From Lachnospiraceae bacterium (lineage in GTDB: Bacteria > Bacillota > Clostridia > Lachnospirales > Lachnospiraceae): a stretch of DNA of 64,000 nucleotides. A model generated the notes under the pieces. It made no database searches. It was not told the DNA's origin and worked only from the letters and a program-made list of their open reading frames with translations. The stretch lies in NCBI GenBank assembly GCA_022792885.1, contig JAAWBX010000038.1, positions 1 through 64,000 of the forward strand. The letters run 5' to 3'. The position numbers were made by a program, and so were the translations under genes. Below are positions 1 to 8,800 of this stretch, piece after piece; the stretch's first letter is position 1; every line of letters starts with the position of its first letter.

Positions 1-120
1 CAGAAGAAGAGGGCGGAAGGCAAGCATCATTTAACCTGCATCGGTGCTGTGGCAAGAAAAATGTGCAACATTATTTATGCTGTTGTGAAGAATAATCAGC
101 CTTATGTTCCAAAGGCTTAG
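1..120 (+). CDS. IS110-family transposase, C-terminal fragment (cut by window edge)
   Basis: Frame 1 is open from the first base to a TAG at 118-120 and encodes 39 residues. The stretch reading HHLTCIGAVARKMCNIIYAV followed by a short basic tail matches the end of the Transposase_20 domain of IS110/IS1111 DEDD transposases, where a G-A-(V/L)-A-R-K helix precedes the last residues. Catalytic residues and the start lie left of the window. It is the only plus-strand gene in the first 50 kb, which fits an insertion sequence dropped into a minus-strand element. Family assignment rests on a short tail, so it is good but not certain. Confidence 0.7.
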   Translation, partial: QKKRAEGKHHLTCIGAVARKMCNIIYAVVKNNQPYVPKA

Positions 121-535
121 TTCCTTTTCCCTTTCCAGCCTGCCTGACAGCAGGTCTTGTTGTCGTACTCTTTTTTCTATTAAATTTTCTTTTGATTTTT
201 TCATTTATCTACTTGACTTTTAATAGTTGGTCTTTCTTAAAACAAAAGTCCCCTCGAACACGTCCTCTGCCTTAAGCCGTCTGCCCTTTAAAAAGGGTTT
301 CAGGGAAATTCCCTGATGAGCGGCCGGCGGATTGTCATTTCAACAAAATGGCAATCCAAAGGCGTTGCTTGCTAACACCTGTCTCCTCCACCTCCCTTCT
401 TTTTTCCTCTTCCTACCCGCCCCTTCCTTTTCCTCCTTTTCTTTCCCCTTTCCCGTTCTCCTCTCCGTCTCTCCGGCGACGCCGGCCCTCATCCGGCCCC
501 TTTTCGGGTCCCTCTCTGCCGCTCCTCTTTCTTTT
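121..535. other. Gene-free stretch: IS110 downstream end plus pyrimidine-rich DNA
   Basis: No supported gene. Bases 121 to about 240 are AT-rich and directly follow the transposase stop, so they probably hold the insertion sequence's right non-coding end. Two palindromes follow: CCCTTT/AAAGGG near 284-297 and CAGGGAA/TTCCCTG at 301-315. Bases 388-560 are almost pure pyrimidine on the plus strand, so purine on the strand of the Toprim gene, and cover that gene's 3' end. Reading frames through this tract are low-complexity. Confidence 0.5.
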
Positions 536-1513
536 TCAACGCTCCTCCCTCCTTTCCGAACGCCATTTCCCGCCCTTTTCACTCAGGTAAGACAACAAAA
601 AATCGTTGACGTCCTTGCCGGTAGGCGGCGGTGCGTCAACGATTTCATAGTCTTTCTGTAATAATTCCCGTAAAGCGGCGGTACAAAGTCGGCCCGCCCG
701 GTCGTTGTCCAGGTGCAGACAGACGGTCCGAATCTGGGGATTCTTTTGCAGGTAAACGGACAAGGCGACGGGGATTTTGCTTTCCGAAAGCTTCTTCTTG
801 GGCTGGTATACGCCCGACAGAGAAAGCAGATTTTCTGATTTATCGTCCCTCCCCTCCCGTTTGAGATAAGTGGCATAAGACAACAAATCGATGGCGGCTT
901 CAAATACGTGCACCCGCTTCGACGGCTTTTTGGCCGAAAGCCGGAAGGAATACCGCTTGTCGCTCCCGGACGCGTCCGCCTTAAACGGGTAGCCGGACGT
1001 GCTTCGTAAGGCCGCGTACCTCGGCGTACCGTTCTCATCTTTGCCGACAAAAACCGCGTTGTGGTAGCCGGCGCTTTCATAGATCGTGCCGGCCGCAATC
1101 TCCTCCCGGATCAGAGTCTCGTCAATCCCGCGAACGGAAAGATAACGGATCACCTGCCTCGCGTCTGGACTCTTCGGCGGTAAAAGCAGTGCTTTCGGCT
1201 CGTCCTGTCTTACGGCAGAAGATCCCTTCCCGTCCCTCCCCGCGCCGGCGAGAATTTCGACCGCTTCCACAAACCCGTGTTCCTTGACCTTTATGAGATA
1301 GTCCAGCGCGGAAACCCCGCCGAAGCCCCTCGACCACCAGTACCATTTGCCGTTGGAAATCTTTAAGCTGTCGTGTTCTTTGGTGCTAAAAACCCGGCCC
1401 GTCACACGCACCAGGTTGTCCGGTTCATACCGCTGCAGGTAGGAGAGCAGATCGATCTGCCGGGCCTGCTCGATCACTGCGGGGTCAAGCGACACGTAGC
1501 AGTTCTTTCTCAT
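536..1513 (-). CDS. DUF3991 and Toprim domain protein of a conjugative element
   Basis: A 325-residue protein. Residues about 20-90 match DUF3991, with the pattern S-L-K-I-S-N-G-K-W-Y-W-W-S-R-G-F-G-G before a D-Y-L helix. Residues about 200-305 form a Toprim fold, with Glu205 in VHVFEAAIDLL, Asp269 and Asp271 in HLDNDRAG, and a closing TGKDVNDFL. Toprim domains bind metal and act in primases, topoisomerases and nucleases; DUF3991-Toprim proteins are common cargo of Tn1549-like and CTn elements, where a role in DNA processing is presumed. A GGAGG lies about 13 bases before the ATG. The C-terminus runs into a purine-rich tract and becomes Arg/Glu-rich. Confidence 0.85.
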   Translation of the reverse strand: MRKNCYVSLDPAVIEQARQIDLLSYLQRYEPDNLVRVTGRVFSTKEHDSLKISNGKWYWWSRGFGGVSALDYLIKVKEHGFVEAVEILAGAGRDGKGSSAVRQDEPKALLLPPKSPDARQVIRYLSVRGIDETLIREEIAAGTIYESAGYHNAVFVGKDENGTPRYAALRSTSGYPFKADASGSDKRYSFRLSAKKPSKRVHVFEAAIDLLSYATYLKREGRDDKSENLLSLSGVYQPKKKLSESKIPVALSVYLQKNPQIRTVCLHLDNDRAGRLCTAALRELLQKDYEIVDAPPPTGKDVNDFLLSYLSEKGGKWRSERREER

Positions 1514-1530
1514 TCCATCCCATCACCTCC

Positions 1531-1577
1531 TTAAGACAAAAAGAACCGGGAAGATTCCTGTAAGGGAAAGCTCCCGG
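1531..1577 (-). terminator. Terminator between the antitoxin genes and the Toprim gene
   Basis: On the minus strand a CCGGGA/TCCCGG stem with a long internal loop is followed by TTCTTTTT. It would end transcripts coming from the RelB-like genes before the Toprim gene. Confidence 0.5.
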
Positions 1578-1653
1578 CTCATGTAAGTTTCGTATTCCAG
1601 TTCCACTCTGTTTCTTATAAAAATCACCCGATCCTTCCTCGGGCCGCCCCGCT

Positions 1654-1887
1654 TCACTCCCGTCTGGACGCTTCGATCTCGGCATTAATCTCATCCAACG
1701 ACATTTCCGATACGCCGTTTTTCTTTGCCATTTCTCCGATCTCCCTCATGGCACGATACCCTCGCTCCGCGAAATAAGGAACCTGAGACGGAGCTGCAGA
1801 AACGGAAATCGGATTCTCAAATCCCTCTCGATGTTCGAATGCGAAATCCGCATCCTTTTTCTTAGCCAGTCGTTCGATCTCCGGCAT
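1654..1887 (-). CDS. Small protein with a RelB/DinJ-like C-terminal tail
   Basis: A 77-residue acidic protein. A strong AAGGAGG lies six bases before its ATG, and its first codons overlap the last 26 bases of the upstream RelB-like gene, so the two are probably translationally coupled. Its end, MSLDEINAEIEASR, resembles the toxin-binding tail seen at the C-terminus of many RelB/DinJ antitoxins. It may therefore be the detached second half of that antitoxin, or an independent helper. No toxin gene follows before the terminator at 1531-1577. Function not established. Confidence 0.55.
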   Translation of the reverse strand: MPEIERLAKKKDADFAFEHREGFENPISVSAAPSQVPYFAERGYRAMREIGEMAKKNGVSEMSLDEINAEIEASRRE

Positions 1888-2077
1888 ATCCGACCTCCTT
1901 ATTCCGTTCCCGTTTCATCTCAAAGGGGATCCCTCGCCGTAACACGACCTGCCTTAAGAACATCCCCACCGCATTTGACATGGAAATCCCCGGATCGTCA
2001 AGCACCTGCTCCGCCTGTTCTTTGATTTCAGGCTCTATGCGTGCAAAAACATTTGACGTTCTTGCCATTGAAACCAT
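1862..2077 (-). CDS. RelB/DinJ-family antitoxin, DNA-binding part
   Basis: 71 residues from the ATG at 2077, which has GGAG six bases upstream; in-frame ATGs at 2083 and 2068 are alternatives. The N-terminal ribbon-helix-helix is typical of RelB/DinJ: A-R-T-S-N-V-F-A-R-I-E-P-E-I-K, then S-M-S-N-A-V-G-M-F-L-R-Q-V-V, ending in R-G-I-P-F. Such proteins bind their own promoter and neutralise a RelE/YafQ-type RNase. Here the usual toxin-binding tail is missing from this frame and may be supplied by the overlapping downstream gene. No cognate toxin gene is adjacent, so this is an orphan or degraded module. Confidence 0.7.
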   Translation of the reverse strand: MVSMARTSNVFARIEPEIKEQAEQVLDDPGISMSNAVGMFLRQVVLRRGIPFEMKRERNKEVGYAGDRTTG

Positions 2078-2107
2078 TACCATCTCCGTATGCTACTTTC
2101 AAAGAAT

Positions 2108-2461
2108 CTACGATTCCCCCCAGTAATCTATCGTTTCCTGAGAAGTCGTTACAATTCCAAATAACTTCCTCATAAAATCTTCCCTTTCATGAAGCATCTC
2201 CAAAACAAGTACGGTATCCTCTTCTTTTACGCGACAGAAAAAGTAATAATGCTCTGTGAAAAAATATCGATAATCGCACGCAATACCATATCGCAACGAG
2301 ACCATCGCCCCGGCTTGTGGAAATATTTCAAGTTTCCGTAGGCTCCTGACCATTCTGCCGAGGATCTCTTTCGCTTTTGGTTCTCCATACGTTTGTGCGA
2401 ATTCTGTTTCCAATTATTTCAGCTTTCTTCTCACAATCTGGGAATATTCCAACCTGGCCAA
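2108..2461 (-). pseudogene. RelE/ParE-type toxin interrupted by a stop codon
   Basis: Reading from a TTG at 2461, the frame gives ARLEYSQIVRRKLK, then TAA at 2414-2416, then continues in the same frame as LETEFAQTYGEP to 2108. The downstream 101 residues contain C-D-Y-R-Y-F-F-T-E-H-Y-Y-F-F-C-R-V and H-E-R-E-D-F-M-R-K-L-F-G-I, hallmarks of RelE/ParE toxins paired with Phd/YefM antitoxins. The L-E-Y-S-x-x-V-R-x-K-L-K start is also family-typical, so one nonsense codon has split an otherwise complete toxin. Reinitiation at TTG 2413 would give a toxin lacking its first helix. It lies immediately behind the antitoxin gene, as in an intact operon. Confidence 0.75.
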
Positions 2462-2462
2462 G

Positions 2463-2720
2463 TTACAGTACCCCCAGTTCTTCTTCCAACTCGTCGGCCG
2501 ATAAGGTTCCTTCGGTCATCACGGATTTTTCCGCTTCCTGCAATCTCAATAATAACTGATTGAGCGCTTTCTGCTTATCTGATTCATCCAGTTCTTTCAT
2601 ATCAATAATGGCACAAGAGCCATGCCCGTTGCGGGTGAGATAAACCCGGTTCCCATAAGACACTTTATTTACCACAGCGGTATAATTTCTCAACTCTGAA
2701 ATCGGTTTTATATTTGGCAT
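2463..2720 (-). CDS. Phd/YefM-family antitoxin
   Basis: 85 residues. The start M-P-N-I-K-P-I-S-E-L-R-N-Y followed by V-Y-L-T-R-N-G-H-G is the Phd/YefM DNA-binding fold; the tail E-G-T-L-S-A-D-E-L-E-E-E-L-G is the toxin-binding helix. AAGGAGG precedes the ATG. It normally represses its own promoter and neutralises the RelE-type toxin encoded next, which here carries a nonsense codon. A second antitoxin of the same family lies at 11444-11698, with a nearly identical first 13 residues. Confidence 0.85.
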   Translation of the reverse strand: MPNIKPISELRNYTAVVNKVSYGNRVYLTRNGHGSCAIIDMKELDESDKQKALNQLLLRLQEAEKSVMTEGTLSADELEEELGVL

Positions 2721-2740
2721 TTTGCATCCTCCTTTTTCTC

Positions 2741-2770
2741 ACTATACCAAGAATGCTCCCCCCTTTGCAA
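2741..2770 (-). promoter_or_regulatory. Sigma-A promoter of the Phd/RelE module
   Basis: Minus-strand -35 TTGCAA (2765-2770) and -10 TATAGT (2741-2746) are 18 bases apart and about 20 bases before the antitoxin ATG. Autorepression by the antitoxin is expected from the family. Confidence 0.55.
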
Positions 2771-2871
2771 CAAAATTAACACAGAAATTTACAGCAATTA
2801 AATTTTTATCTCGCTTTCTCTCACTCCCCGTCTCCTTCTTTCCCATGCAACTGCCAATCGGCGGACCGGTA

Positions 2872-5800
2872 TCACCGCTCCCGGTCCGCCCGTTTCTTTT
2901 CCGTACCCACCTCCTCCGGCTCCGTATCCGCCGCCGCGGCTGAAGCGTCCTTCTCGTCTAAATTCAGCTCGATGTTAAGGAGGTTGAGCCGCTCGGTCTT
3001 TTCTTTCAGTTCTTTTTCGTAAGCAAACGGCTTTTTTAACTCTTCCTTCGCATTGGCCAACTGCTCGATCATTTCCGCCTTTCGGGTTCGGACCGTTTCA
3101 CACTTTGCCGGGATCCGGGCCAGTTCATTCTCGATCCGGGCCAGATTCCCACAAGCGTCCGGGCCCAGCTCCACCTTATGCTTTGCCTTTCCGCAGAGAT
3201 TCAGGCAATAGTGAGTGTTAAAAGAGTCGTAAGAAACCTCCATCTGAAAGCCCCGGTAGCTGCCGATTAGCACGGGCTGCAAAGAAGGATTCTCTTTACA
3301 TACGGCAAGAAGTCTCTCGCCCGCGTCCGCTTTCTCCGTATAGGTCACGCCCTTTAAGGTCATGGGGCAGAACGTTTTCTCTCCCTGCGGCTTGTGCCGC
3401 TCGGCAAGGGCGGCGTCGCTTTCATAAGCCCCCATGCGCTCCTCAAGCTCCTTTTGCTCCCTCGGATAGTATTTCAGTATCCGGTCTTCCAGGTCGTAAT
3501 GCTCGGAAAGGTAGCTCTGCTTTAAGACTTTCAGCTTCGCCACCTGCATATCCAGGTCCATTTTTTCTCTGAAACGCTCATCACCCGTGGCAAGCATTTT
3601 TACCTCCGCGAAGGAAAGAGCCACCTCGTCCACATCCTCGGCGGAACGCACGGGGCTTTTGCTCGTCATGATCTGGGAGATGAATTTCTGCTTGCTCTCC
3701 ACCAACTGATAGAGGTAAGCGTCAAAGGTCTGCTCGGTGACATAGCGGTAAACCTCCACCTCCGAAAACCGATTTCCCTGCCTTTCAATCCTTCCCTGCC
3801 GCTGTTCCAGATCGCTCGGCCGCCACGGGCAGTCGAGATTGTGAATAGCGATCAGTCGGTCCTGGACATTTGTTCCCGCACCCATTTTTGCGGTAGAGCC
3901 TAGGAGAACCCGCACCTCGCCGCTTCGCACCTTCGCAAACAGCTCCTTTTTCTGAACATCCGTGACCGCCTCATGGATAAAACGCACCTGTTCGGCGGGG
4001 ACGCCGCGGACAATGAGCTTTTCGCGAATGTCATCATACACATTGAAGGCGCCATCCTTTTTCGGTGTGCTAAGATCACAAAAAACAAGCTGTGTGGCTT
4101 TGGTGTCGGTGTATTCCTCCCAAATGCGATACACTTGATCGACACAGGCGTTCACTTTGCTGTTTGGATCGTCGGGCAGCCCCGAATCAATCATCCGCTG
4201 GTCAAGGGCCAGTTTCCGTCCGTCGTTGGTAATCTTAAGCATGTTGTCGATGTTCGGCTCAACAAGCCTGGCCCGTACCTGCTCGGCCCGTTTGGCAAGA
4301 GAAGCCACCAGTTCCATCTGAATCTCGCTGGGCTTCGTTTTGATGTTGCGGTAATTTACTTTCGGCACAGGAAGTTGCAACATGTCGGCGGTCTGAATAT
4401 CCGCCGCCTCCCGGAACATCTGCATCAGTTCCGGCAGGTTATAGAACTTCGCAAACCTCGTCTTGGCCCGATAATTCGTACCTTCCGGGGCAAGTTCTAA
4501 GGCCGCGACCGTTTCACCAAAGGTGGAAGCCCAAGCGTCAAAATGCTGCAAACCATTCCGTGCCAGCGTATCATACTGCAGATACCTCTGGACGGAGTAC
4601 AGCTCTACCATCGAATTGCTCACGGGCGTTCCCGTGGCAAAAATCACGCCGCGGCCTCCGGTAATCTCATCTAGGTAGCGGCACTTCATAAAAAGATCGC
4701 TGGACTTCTGGGCTTCGGTCTGGGCGATGCCTCCCACATTCCGCATCTTGGTGTAAAGGTAAAGGTTCTTGTAAAAATGACTCTCGTCGATAAAGAGCCG
4801 ATCTACGCCCAACTGCTCAAAATCGATCACCGTATCTTTTCTTTTGGTGTCATTTAACTTCTTCAGCTTGGCTTCGACCGCTTTTCTTGTCTTCATGAGC
4901 TGCTTGACCGTAAACGACTCGCCGCGGGCTTTTTGTATTTCGTCGATCCCCCGTTCGATATCGTCTAACTGCCGCAAAAGCCCCTCCCTCTGCCGTTCCT
5001 CGCTCACCTGGATTTTTTCAAACTGCGAATGCCCGATGATTACGGCGTCGTAGTCCCCTGTAGCAATCCGGGCGCAGAACTTCTTGCGATTAGCGGTTTC
5101 AAAGTCCCGTTTCCCGGCGACAAGGAGGTTAGCGCTCGGATAAAGCCGCAGATACTCGGACGCCCACTGACCGACCAGATGATTCGGCACGACAAACATG
5201 GATTTTTGGCATAAACCTAACCGCTTGCTTTCCTGTGCGGCGGCTACCATCTCGAAAGTTTTCCCCGCCCCCACCTTGTGAGCCAGGAGCGTATTGCCGC
5301 CGTAGAGAATATGGGCGATCGCATTGACCTGATGGGGCCTTAAACGGATTTCCGGATTGATGCCTCCAAAGGTGATGTGCCGCCCGTCATACTCCCGAGG
5401 ACGCACAGAGTTAAATGTGTCGTTGTAATAGCGGACCAGGCGGTTTCGACGCTTTGGGTCTTTCCAGATCCAATCCCGGAACGCCTGCTTAATCGTTTCC
5501 TGCTTCGCCTGTGCCGCCGTGGTTTCCTTCGCGTTAAATACCGCCTTTTTATTGCCGTGTTCATCGGGAACATAATCGAAAATACGGGTATCCCTTAAGT
5601 TTAGGGTGTCCTCAATGATGCGGTAAGCGCTCGCCCGTTTCGTGCCGTAGGTATTGTCCGCCTTGACATTTCCAAAATCGGACGTCTTGTTCTCGATAAA
5701 CCACTCGCCGTTGTAAGGGGTATAACGCACCCGGATACGCCCCGCGGCATGGCTTGACGGCGTTAAAAGCTCCATCACAAACTGCTGGATATCGGACTCC

Positions 5801-8800
5801 GGAATCCAGGTCGTACCTAAACGAACGGCGATTTCCGCAGCGGAGAGGTCCTTCGGGATGACCTGCCTTAAAGCTTCCACATTGACGGAAAACTCCGTCT
5901 CCCGCTCGGCCGCCGTCTCCGCAGCTTTCAATTTTTCCCGCACGTTGCCGGAGAGGTATTCGTCCGCGGTAACATACCGGACCGGCTCCGCATTCGGCAC
6001 ACGAAAGATCACACCCCGCAGATCCGTAACGATTTCTTCCTGTATTTTGCCTGTGAGTTTTTCCATATAGACAAGGTCAATCCGGGCTTTCTCCCCGATA
6101 GAGAGTGCCAGGGCTTCGCTTGCAGTCTCCACGGACGTAATTTCACGGTGAGGCTTGATCGTCCGCTTCGTAAACATATCCGCCTTGCGTTTGAAACAGC
6201 CCTCGTCGTCCAGCACCTCCAGGGAACACAAGAGAAAGTAGCTCTCATCGGCGGCAAAAGCCTGGAAATTCCCCCGGCTGTTGATGCGCCCGTACTTCTC
6301 AGTAAAAGCATCGTATAAACGGTTCAAACTTTTCTGCTCAGACCTTATTCTTTCTTCCGAGCCGTCGTCTGTCTGATACTTGATCAGGCAGCGGACACAG
6401 TCCCGGATTTCCAGCAAACCCTTCAGGCGGTCGGCCGCCGCCGCGGGCAGAAAGACCGGGGTCATGCTGTCATTCTCCCGGAAATAAATCCGCCCGTTTA
6501 CCAGGGTGTAAGAGAAGTTCCGCACGTTTAAATCGGCGGGGATGACATCCTCCGTTTCCTTGGGAATCGGTCTGATATCATTCTCATACGCCGGAATCTC
6601 GCCACTTATCCGCTCTGCGGCTTTAGAAAGAAATTCCGAAAGGGGTCTGTCCTTATCCGCTTTACAGGCAGGTTCCAACTTCCCAAAACGGGTGCTTTCG
6701 TTTACCATATGTCCCAGCACCATCTCCGGATGCTGGACAAAATAGCGGTTCATGGTGATACCGTTCTCGTTCGTGTCAAGAGAAATCCAGTCCGGCTCCG
6801 TATCAATCACCCGGTCGCGCTTCTGTAAAATCAGAATGTCGCTGGTGACCTCCGTGCCAGCGTTGGCCTGAAAGGTGTTGTCTGGCAGACGAATTGCGCC
6901 TAAAAGCTCGGCTCTCTGGGCAATATACTTCCGCACCTCCGAGCTTGCCTTATCCATCGTCCCCCTGGAAGTAAGAAACATCACCACGCCGCCCTTGCGT
7001 ACCTGATCCAAAGCTTTCGCGAAAAAATAATCGTGGATTAGAAACTTCCGAGCATTGTAACGGCTGTCGTCCACCTGAAACTCCCCAAACGGTACGTTGC
7101 CGATCGCCGCGTCAAAGGAAGAATCCAAAAACTTCGTCTCCTCAAATCCCCCGATCTCGATCTCGGCCTTCTGGTAGAGCTGTCTGGCAATCCGGCCCGA
7201 TAACAGGTCGATCTCCACGCCGTAAAGCCGACTATCCGCCATGCTTTCAGGCAAAAGCCCGAAGAAATTCCCCACGCCGCAGGAGGGCTCCAACAGGCGG
7301 CCTTTTGAAAATCCCAGGCGAGCAAGGATCCGATACATCGCCCGGATTACCACAGGCGGGGTATAAAACGCCGTCAGGGTGGATTCCATCGCCGCGCGGT
7401 ATTCCTCATCGGAGAGAACGGATTTCAGTTCCTGATACTCCTTCGCCCATGCCACGTTCCTTCCGTCGAATGCCTGGGACAACCCGCCCCAGCCGACATA
7501 CCCGGCCAAAATTTCCTGCTCCTTCGGTGTGGCAAGACGACCTTCCCTCTCCAGTTTGTGTAAAAGACGGATCGCCGCCAGGTTATCCTGAAACTTTCCT
7601 TTGGGCGAAAAGCCCACGGCCGCCCGTCCCGCATCGGCGTCGGAGGCATCGTCCGGGATGTGGTAGTTGTGACGGTTTACGGCCGGGACCGAAAGCTCCT
7701 TTACGGGAGACTTTTTTGTCGGCTCCGGCTCCTCAAAGCGTATTTTCCCCACAACGATGTCATAAGGAAGCCCGTTTGGCTCCGCGGGGTATTCGGCCAC
7801 GATTTCGGTAATCGGCTCGCCCGGCCAGTCTTCTTCTGCCACAGTCGTTTCCACATCAGCAATCGTAGGGCTTTTCCCGACGGACCCGGTTTCTTCGAAC
7901 TGTACCGACTTCCCTGCTTTCCGATTCCAGTCGCCTTCGGTCGCCAGGATTTCGGCCAGAAGTTCCTCATCTTGGTATGTCAGCTCGGTATGCTTCTTCA
8001 GAAAAGGAAGGAATACATCCCGTCCAAAACGGAAACTTTCCATCTGCTCCCGGTAAAACTCCTCCCCCTGTCGTTTCCACTCCGGAATAAAAGGGCAGTC
8101 GGGAGCCAGGTAATACGCGTAATGGTTCCGGATGTGGGCTATCAAATCCCCCTCGCCGTCTCCGATGTCAAAACGTCCCTCGTAATAAAAATCCCGGTTG
8201 TCGATCCGTGCTTCGATGGAAAAGTAAGTCTTTTTATACCATCCCACTTTCTTGTTCGGTTCCAGCCTTTCCCGGTGCTGCTTTTCATCCAGGACGCCGA
8301 ACAGCTGGTTTCCCAGCGCAAAGCTCAGCTTGGTAAAGCGATCGTTTAACTGCCGGTCATAAAAGACGGGATGCTCGGAGAAGGTAACAAAGAATGTCAA
8401 ACGGTCGGGCTTTCCTTCGGCAGGCGCTTCTGCTTCCGGTTTCTCGTTGGTTTCCGGCTTCTCAGTGATGAGGATTTTCAGATGATCATTCGCGGGATTT
8501 TCCTGAAGCTTTTCTTCCAGATCATCCCGGTTCAGTTCCTTTTCAAACAAAGGGTATGTGGCATTCCGCAAAGATACCCGGTCCCTGTTACAAGCGGAAA
8601 TCTCATACCGCTCCCCCTCGATATCCACCACATCCCCTTCCTGATACCGATAACGGGAAGGGAACCGCCCATTCAGTTCTTGGGAAAAACGCCACGCATG
8701 GCTGCGGCTGAAAGTATCCGTGCTCTTCCCCTGCACCAAGACAAGAAATTCCATGAGCTGCTGCACGGCGGCAGGATCCGAAACCGCCTGCTCCATCTGT

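Noticed and set aside
340..582. 80-codon basic frame in the polypurine tract
   Set aside because: Lys/Arg/Glu low-complexity sequence arising from the purine tract; overlaps the Toprim C-terminus and has no recognisable motif.
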